NCBI GenBank assembly: GCA_002411175.1
Contig: DHRN01000057.1
Span: 1-29,827 of the forward strand
Direction: 5' to 3'
Source: Anaerolineaceae bacterium UBA5311
GTDB lineage: Bacteria > Chloroflexota > Anaerolineae > Anaerolineales > Anaerolineaceae
Length of the DNA stretch: 29,827 bases
Shown here: positions 23,853-29,827 of the stretch, in pieces
How positions within the stretch are numbered: the stretch's first letter is position 1
How the letters are laid out: each line of letters opens with the position of its first letter
Translations under genes and position numbers: made by a program
Notes under the pieces: model-generated
What the model saw: the letters and a program-made list of their open reading frames with translations, nothing else
Databases searched by the model: none
Told to the model about the DNA's origin: nothing

Positions 23853-24352
23853 GCAAAACCTTTATATAAGAGTACAAGCGTAGCGGCAGGTCCTGATCTT
23901 GAGCACTTAATCACCATTTACATAGTCAGACCCCCCATCTCAAGAACTGCGGACAAGCATTGTAAACCGGCAATAACCACAATATCATCGGTATGGGTTT
24001 GGCTGATTAAGAATTTCGGATTCGCTCAGGCTTTGTACACCCCCTTACCGACTGCGTGATTTCATATTTAAAATTGCTGGGGGTTCAAGCCTTTACTCCA
24101 CCAGTTTGTCCGCAAAAGCATAATCGGTTTGGTGGGTAGAGTCGTTCACTTTTTTAGTGTTGTGCACTTATGGATATCTTCGAGTCCACGCTATAATTAC
24201 GGTTTGGGGGTAGTAGAAAATATGACAAGCCAACTAACATTTCTCGATCAAAAGCGTTATAATTGACAAGAAATGAATAAACCTTATTCTTACAAGCTAT
24301 AGATGTTGGACACAAATAATTATTGCTTGTTGAAGTGCCAAAAGGAGACTCA
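23853..24352. other. 500-base spacer upstream of the giant secreted protein gene
   Basis: I find no convincing gene. The base composition becomes AT-rich here. TTGACA at about 24264 and TATAAT boxes at about 24190 and 24257 are present but not at good spacing from each other. A ribosome-binding site AAAAGGAGA precedes the ATG at 24353. The stretch may be degraded sequence or a long leader. Confidence 0.35.
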
Positions 24353-27300
24353 ATGAATAGATTTCTTTCAGTTTTTCTGGCAATTGTTTTACTTTTTACT
24401 TCTGGTCCTTTTCACTTTTTGAATGCAGTAAATTCCCAAGATATACCAGACGATCCAAATCAAGCTTATCCAATTGAAGATCCAACACCAATTCCGGAAG
24501 AAGGTGATATTCCGCTAGATATTCCCTACGATCCGCAGGACGCATATCCGATAGGAGATGGAGACGAGTTTGGAATTGGAACAGGTTTCGATATTCCGGC
24601 AGAATATGTCGAATTTCCCGTGCTTATCCCGGGACAAACCCCTGAAGGTGGAGCGCAATTGCCCATGCCAGAGATGGAAATGGTTGAGGTTTATCAGCCA
24701 CCTATTCCGGAACCGCAGGTAAAACCTCTTCGAATTTCTTTGAGTGTTGAACCTCAGATTTATGTAGAAAACCAGCCAATCGAAATTAGTTGGCAATTAA
24801 AGAACCTCGGATTGGAAGGTTTAGATGGCAAAATTATGCGCTTTTATTTACCGGCTGACCTACGACCGGCAGACCCGACAATTAATACTGAGGTTAGCGA
24901 CGATGGTATTTTAGATTTACCAGCAAGCAGTGAAAAATCGACTTTATCGTTCATTTTTAGCGGAGAATTTGAAGATAAAGATAGTTTTATATCCCTAAGG
25001 CTTGAGCTTTTAGAAGGTAAGATTTTGCTCGATAATCTGGATATTCAAATTCCTGCCCATGGTTACACACTTGAAGAGATTCAGCGTGAAAATTTGAAGA
25101 TTTATTTTCCGAATGAAGTTGATATTTCAACAGATGATAAACCGATAGAAAAGAACCTTATCTTTCATATCGGACCACCTATAGCCCAAAACATGCCGTC
25201 GTACAGTCTCTCAGGTAATCCTTTTGAGATCCTGGCGGTCAACCCCGATGTTGCAAAAAACGTTACACAGTTCAACAAAGCACTTGAAATCACACTTGTT
25301 TACGAGCCTGAACAATTCGAAGATTTTCAAGAAGAAGGCTTGCAGGTTTTTTATTTTGATGATGAACTAAATGATTGGTTTCCATATGAAACAATGGTTG
25401 ATAGTCTAAATAAGACGCTGACTTTTCAGACAGACCATTTGACCCTGTTTGACATTAAGGCAAGTGATTGGCAGGCGTACATGCCACCCTCGATTCAAGA
25501 TTTTGAGGTATCTGGTTTTACGGGTGCTGCAACCTACAGCTATCCCATTCAGACCTTTGAGGGAGCGGGTGGTTTGAAGCCAGAGCTGAACCTAACCTAT
25601 AACAGCCAGATAGTTGATCAAGGAGTTGCCTTTACGCAAGCCTCTTGGGTAGGGATGGGCTGGAACCTGGATACTGGCTTTATAACACGAGATATGCACG
25701 GGACACCCTTTGAATCTGATGACACTTTTATAGTGAACTTTAACGGCGTCAGCGGAAGGTTGCTGCCAATTAGCGCAAATGAGTATGTTTTACAAACCAA
25801 CCCTTCAGAACGGTTTTTCTTTGACGGCGATACAAACAGCTGGGAAATGAAGACGGGTGAAGGGATTATTTATATCTTTGGTGGGCTGGAAGCTGTTGCA
25901 AAATATCACCCCACTGAAACCTGCACTAAGAACCCAACAAGCAGCTGGAAGTGGGGGCTAAGCAAGATAGTCGACAGTTATTCGAATGAAATCAATTTTA
26001 GCTATGCCCGGACGGCAAAGAGGGTGCCTGATTGTTTAAATCAAATTGATATTTTTCCAGCTCAAATTTCTTATGGAAATTTTAAAATTGTGTTCAATGT
26101 GGAAAGTCGCCAGGATTATCGAATTTCTTGGCTGAAGGATACATCAATGGTTAATTTTTCCAAGCATCGCTTGGAAAGCATTGATTTATTCGTGAGCAAT
26201 ATAATTGTCAAATCCTATCTGTTTAAATATGCAACCGAACCAGGTAATCAAATTATGCCAGGTCTTGAGTGGCAAGATGGAGTGAAAACCAGCACTTTAG
26301 AATCAATACAAGAGCTCGCAAACCGGACAGACACACCTGTCCAGGGCTACAAAGCCACCACATTCTTCTATGATTATGTACATTTGATTAGAGCAGAAAA
26401 CGGTTATGGAGGGCAAGTTAGTTTTGAATATAAAGCTTTTTATGATTTTAGTGCAAACGCCTCTAACACTGTGGTTTATGATTTCGTGCGGGAAGAATGT
26501 GGAGCTACTTGTCCTTCTGATTACTTGGGTTGGAAGGATGACCTGCCAAACACGGAGATGAAAAGGGTTAATATAAGATACCATCGTTCACCTGTTCGGA
26601 GGAGTTCGCTATATATTAATTTCTCATATGATGAACTTATCAATATCTATACAGCTTTCCCTGAAACGATTTTAAAACCAGGCAACCACCTTAGAATGAC
26701 TCAGGAAGCGTATCGCGATGCCCCTGGATATAGCAATTATTCAGATTTTGGATTCCGTTCAAGGTCTGATCCCACAAAAAACAAGATTTGGTCGACACTT
26801 AGTATTCCAAGTCCATTAGAATGGACATCAGGGAGTGATGAAATAACGCTTCCTTTTGACTATGATATCAATGATATCCAGTTGTACATTGAAGTTTATA
26901 AACGTTTGGTACTGGGCAATTATAAGATAAATGCAGCAAACATTCGTTATGCGGTAACCAAGAAAACAGTCGCAGATACCGTTCAAGATACATCAGCAAC
27001 TTGGGAATACTCTTATCCCGAGACATTCCAAATGAACACAGCCGCACAAGGAGAAAAACTATATGTAGAAGCGAATACCGAATTTTGGGGATTCAGCAAT
27101 GTAACCATAACCCAAACAGATAATGTAAGCGGGAATAAAATTGTAACTGAACAGTTTTTTGATCAAAGCCGGGCTCTAAAAGGTAAATTGCTCAAACAGC
27201 TAGTAAGATCAGAGAATGATGAATGTTTTTCGCAAAGCCTATATACCTTTGAAATTGATACTTTTTATAGCCCTTCATCGCTCTATAATCAAAAACTCCG

Positions 27301-29827
27301 TGAATATGCTGATTTGGCAGTTGTCTGGACAAGAATCAGCCAAACTGAGGACTATAGTTATGATGGCGTTACTTGTTCTTCCCTTGAGTCCGCATCAACA
27401 CTCGGCAGTAGAAAAACTTATTCATATCTTTCTACAGAAGACGCAAATTACAACCGCAATCTGAATCCAACCAGGACTAACAATGAGATTTACGATGGAA
27501 CGCTTTGGTCAACTCAGAGCGTTGAGAATTGGTCATACAAACCCAAACAGTTCTACACAATTAACAACAAAAAATTTGAATTCCATTATTTACTTAACAA
27601 TCAGTACCTAACTCATCCCGATTCTGGCACATTAAGTGAAACTCATTATTCGTATTCTTCAGGCAGACCAGTTCTCATCGGAACGAAAGATTGGGTTGAC
27701 GCCACAGGCACCACTAAACTATACGCCTTAACCAATTATAGCTGGGATGGCAAAGGGCGGCTGGCGACAAAAACCAGTTATAACGAGGCAGTGCCTGGCA
27801 ACAACATGCCTGGCGGAGCGAGCCTTACGGCAAGCTACATTTATGGTGAGCCTGACTTCCCAAATTTAGTTACTAAAGAAACCATTTCAGGTTCTGATGG
27901 ACTGAGTTTCACAACTCAAACCAATTATAACCAACTTGGTTTGCCGGTGATGGTCACCCATCCAGATGGCTCCACTGAGTCGGCAGCCTATGACGATCTT
28001 GGTAGAGTCATAGGCGTTTGCGGACGAGGATTCAACTGTAATTTGAATGTCTGGACTCTTACCGTGACATACGAGATGGATGCCACTCCACCGTCGGTAA
28101 CAATTAAACGGCAAGATACTGCCTCTATCCGATATAGCTACACTGGTTTTGGGGAAGTGAAAGAAAAAGTGATCCTGGGAGCTGAGATTGAGGGTGAAAT
28201 TCAGAATTGGACAGAACAGATATTCAATTATGATGGATTGGGGAATGTTTTATCGCAAAGCAATGCTGGGTTAAGCAGAATAACAGAGAGCGATGCGCTG
28301 GGAAGAATGGTCCGAGTTGCACGAATTGACGGAGAGAGTGAACAAACAGAGCTTATTTTTACCTATGCTTTGCTCAGCCCAGAGAACAACAACAAGTTTT
28401 TCTGGGAAAAGAGCACCACTGATGCCAAGGGAAACGTAAGCAAAGAATATACCAATGGTTTGGGGCAGGTGGTAAGGGTTGTTCCCCCAACCGGACCCGA
28501 AAGCATTTTTGAATACGACAACCTCGGCAGGCTGATAAAGACAATTTATGGCGGAGCAGAAACCGAAATTAGTTATAACGCTGCCGGTCAAAAAACCTGG
28601 ATGGACGATGCCGATATGGGCGTCTGGATGTACAGCTATGATGCCTGGGGAAACCTCCTGAACCAAACCGATGCAAGAGGAAAAGTAATCACAATGAGCT
28701 ATGATTCCTTCAGCAGGCTGAATGTAAAATCGACATCTGAAGGAATAGTCAGCTACAGTTATGACGAACATGATCAAATCGGTTATCGCACCGGTATGAA
28801 GGATCAAAGTGGGGAAACTGAATGGATCTACGACAAGCGCGGAAGGCTGATTCAGGAAGAGAAAACTGTGCTGGGAGGTCAGTATCGGACTGTCTGGGCT
28901 TATAACAACGCAGACCAGCTGACCCAAATGATTTATCCGAGCAAAGAAAAAGTGTTATACAATTATCTTCCACAAGGGAACGTAAGTGGGGTGGCACATT
29001 ATCAGTCTCAGCTTGAAGTAGATCAACATAACCGGGTCATAGAAAAGAGCTTGTACAATGGAAATCAGACGAAATATCGTTACTATGGCTGGTTGGAAGA
29101 GGGCGGTGGAAGTCTGAAAGACATCTCTGCCTCGCGGGGAAGCAGCAGTAAATATCTTGACCTTCGCTATCAATATGATGAGCTTGGCAACGTAAGCCAA
29201 ATACAAGATGGTGGTAACGGTTTTCAGACACAAAGTTTTCAATATGACCAGCTCAACCGTTTGGTGAGCGCGGCAACGGATAATCTCGGCGAGGGTCGTT
29301 ATAACCAAAGCTACAGCTACGATCCTGACACTGGGAATCTTCAGAACCATTCAGACGTGGGTGAATATCACTATAACGTTCTTCATCCTCATGCTGTGGA
29401 GACAGCCGGGGTATACAGCTATACATATGACCAGAACGGAAATGCGACCAGTCGGACGCTGAACGGGCAGACAGACAGCTATGAATATGATGCTGAGAAC
29501 CGTTTGACAGAAATTGAGTATCAGGATGGCAGCATCATAAAATTTCTTTATGACGGCGATGGGAAGCGCGTTGCCAGGTTGAATGTTGACAATGAAGGCA
29601 CAATTTATATTGGCAATTACTTCGAGTCTGAATATCCATATATTGAAGACACAAGACCTCCGCTCTACCTGGAGCCTCTGATTCCGGTGGTTTCCGGCTT
29701 GTGCGAAGCTGAAACAGAAAGCTGTGCCTATTTGCCGGTATTGGCAAGAGAAGCCGAGCTGAGACCTTTCCCGGTGAAACGCGGCACTTCATATTACTAT
29801 GCCGATGGTCAGCGGATTGCGATGAGA
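24353..29827 (+). CDS. Giant secreted SpvB-like/YD-repeat (RHS-type) protein, 3' end beyond the window
   Basis: The frame stays open for 1825 codons to the window edge. Residues 1-27 are a signal peptide. Residues about 28-125 are an acidic Pro-rich linker with two DPxxAYPI units. About 130-245 is a beta-rich domain like Ig-type adhesion modules. GAATYSYPI...GAGGLKPELNLTYNS near 390-420 resembles the N-terminus of SpvB/TcdB-type toxin shells. From about 1210, and densely from 1386, come YD repeats (for example FEYDNLGRLIKTIYG, YQYDELGNVSQIQ, YEYDAENRLTEIEY). The last residues YYYADGQRIAMR look like the start of an RHS core, so the variable C-terminal domain is outside. The protein is probably a surface or exported polymorphic toxin or carbohydrate-binding shell; the choice cannot be made here. 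Confidence 0.88.
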   Translation, partial: MNRFLSVFLAIVLLFTSGPFHFLNAVNSQDIPDDPNQAYPIEDPTPIPEEGDIPLDIPYDPQDAYPIGDGDEFGIGTGFDIPAEYVEFPVLIPGQTPEGGAQLPMPEMEMVEVYQPPIPEPQVKPLRISLSVEPQIYVENQPIEISWQLKNLGLEGLDGKIMRFYLPADLRPADPTINTEVSDDGILDLPASSEKSTLSFIFSGEFEDKDSFISLRLELLEGKILLDNLDIQIPAHGYTLEEIQRENLKIYFPNEVDISTDDKPIEKNLIFHIGPPIAQNMPSYSLSGNPFEILAVNPDVAKNVTQFNKALEITLVYEPEQFEDFQEEGLQVFYFDDELNDWFPYETMVDSLNKTLTFQTDHLTLFDIKASDWQAYMPPSIQDFEVSGFTGAATYSYPIQTFEGAGGLKPELNLTYNSQIVDQGVAFTQASWVGMGWNLDTGFITRDMHGTPFESDDTFIVNFNGVSGRLLPISANEYVLQTNPSERFFFDGDTNSWEMKTGEGIIYIFGGLEAVAKYHPTETCTKNPTSSWKWGLSKIVDSYSNEINFSYARTAKRVPDCLNQIDIFPAQISYGNFKIVFNVESRQDYRISWLKDTSMVNFSKHRLESIDLFVSNIIVKSYLFKYATEPGNQIMPGLEWQDGVKTSTLESIQELANRTDTPVQGYKATTFFYDYVHLIRAENGYGGQVSFEYKAFYDFSANASNTVVYDFVREECGATCPSDYLGWKDDLPNTEMKRVNIRYHRSPVRRSSLYINFSYDELINIYTAFPETILKPGNHLRMTQEAYRDAPGYSNYSDFGFRSRSDPTKNKIWSTLSIPSPLEWTSGSDEITLPFDYDINDIQLYIEVYKRLVLGNYKINAANIRYAVTKKTVADTVQDTSATWEYSYPETFQMNTAAQGEKLYVEANTEFWGFSNVTITQTDNVSGNKIVTEQFFDQSRALKGKLLKQLVRSENDECFSQSLYTFEIDTFYSPSSLYNQKLREYADLAVVWTRISQTEDYSYDGVTCSSLESASTLGSRKTYSYLSTEDANYNRNLNPTRTNNEIYDGTLWSTQSVENWSYKPKQFYTINNKKFEFHYLLNNQYLTHPDSGTLSETHYSYSSGRPVLIGTKDWVDATGTTKLYALTNYSWDGKGRLATKTSYNEAVPGNNMPGGASLTASYIYGEPDFPNLVTKETISGSDGLSFTTQTNYNQLGLPVMVTHPDGSTESAAYDDLGRVIGVCGRGFNCNLNVWTLTVTYEMDATPPSVTIKRQDTASIRYSYTGFGEVKEKVILGAEIEGEIQNWTEQIFNYDGLGNVLSQSNAGLSRITESDALGRMVRVARIDGESEQTELIFTYALLSPENNNKFFWEKSTTDAKGNVSKEYTNGLGQVVRVVPPTGPESIFEYDNLGRLIKTIYGGAETEISYNAAGQKTWMDDADMGVWMYSYDAWGNLLNQTDARGKVITMSYDSFSRLNVKSTSEGIVSYSYDEHDQIGYRTGMKDQSGETEWIYDKRGRLIQEEKTVLGGQYRTVWAYNNADQLTQMIYPSKEKVLYNYLPQGNVSGVAHYQSQLEVDQHNRVIEKSLYNGNQTKYRYYGWLEEGGGSLKDISASRGSSSKYLDLRYQYDELGNVSQIQDGGNGFQTQSFQYDQLNRLVSAATDNLGEGRYNQSYSYDPDTGNLQNHSDVGEYHYNVLHPHAVETAGVYSYTYDQNGNATSRTLNGQTDSYEYDAENRLTEIEYQDGSIIKFLYDGDGKRVARLNVDNEGTIYIGNYFESEYPYIEDTRPPLYLEPLIPVVSGLCEAETESCAYLPVLAREAELRPFPVKRGTSYYYADGQRIAMR

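Noticed and set aside
24070..24110. tRNA-like 3' end (GGTTCAAGCC followed by ACTCCACCA)
   Set aside because: The putative T-loop has no matching stem, and no acceptor, D or anticodon arms can be formed upstream.

Overview
The window is about 29.8 kb of bacterial chromosome at moderate GC. Gene content and protein style suggest a member of Anaerolineae (Chloroflexota): an N-type ATPase operon, a DUF438-hemerythrin-PAS protein, a VTC/DUF4956/CotH cluster, a lipoprotein protease with a Pro/Thr/Glu linker, and a giant secreted YD-repeat protein. The taxonomic call is inference; there is no rRNA or other phylogenetic marker here.

Layout. Positions 1-1042 hold short dispersed repeats and a small cupin gene. 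Positions 1043-8174 (minus strand) carry a complete N-type ATPase operon in the order atpD-C-Q-R-B-E-F-A-[PII-like]-G, read from a strong consensus promoter at 8218-8246. The rotor subunit has two carboxylates at the ion site, epsilon lacks its C-terminal helical domain, delta is present only as the tail of a b-delta fusion, and an extra gene for a DarA/PstA-like (PII-like, c-di-AMP receptor family) protein sits between alpha and gamma, coupled to alpha by an ATGA overlap.

Positions 8462-10755 (plus strand, divergent) hold a two-gene malate unit: an Ldh_2-family malate/lactate dehydrogenase and a malic enzyme. An ADP-dependent NAD(P)H-hydrate dehydratase (nnrD) follows. A convergent DUF438-hemerythrin-PAS sensor gene and a multi-zinc-ribbon protein come next, then a 734-base gene-free stretch with two copies of a roughly 138-base MITE-like element.

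Positions 14972-21727 (minus strand) form a six-gene run: VTC-domain polyphosphate polymerase, DUF4956 membrane protein, CotH-type kinase-fold membrane protein, OmpR-type response regulator, sensor histidine kinase, HtrA protease. This looks like a cell-envelope module with its own two-component system. A divergent lipoprotein trypsin/PDZ protease (22095-23699) ends in a clear terminator.

After about 600 bases without a confident gene, an AT-richer region begins with a secreted SpvB-like/YD-repeat protein of at least 1825 residues that runs off the right edge just where an RHS core would begin. The most promising new biology is the PII-like gene inside the N-ATPase operon, followed by the VTC-DUF4956-CotH-two-component-HtrA operon.
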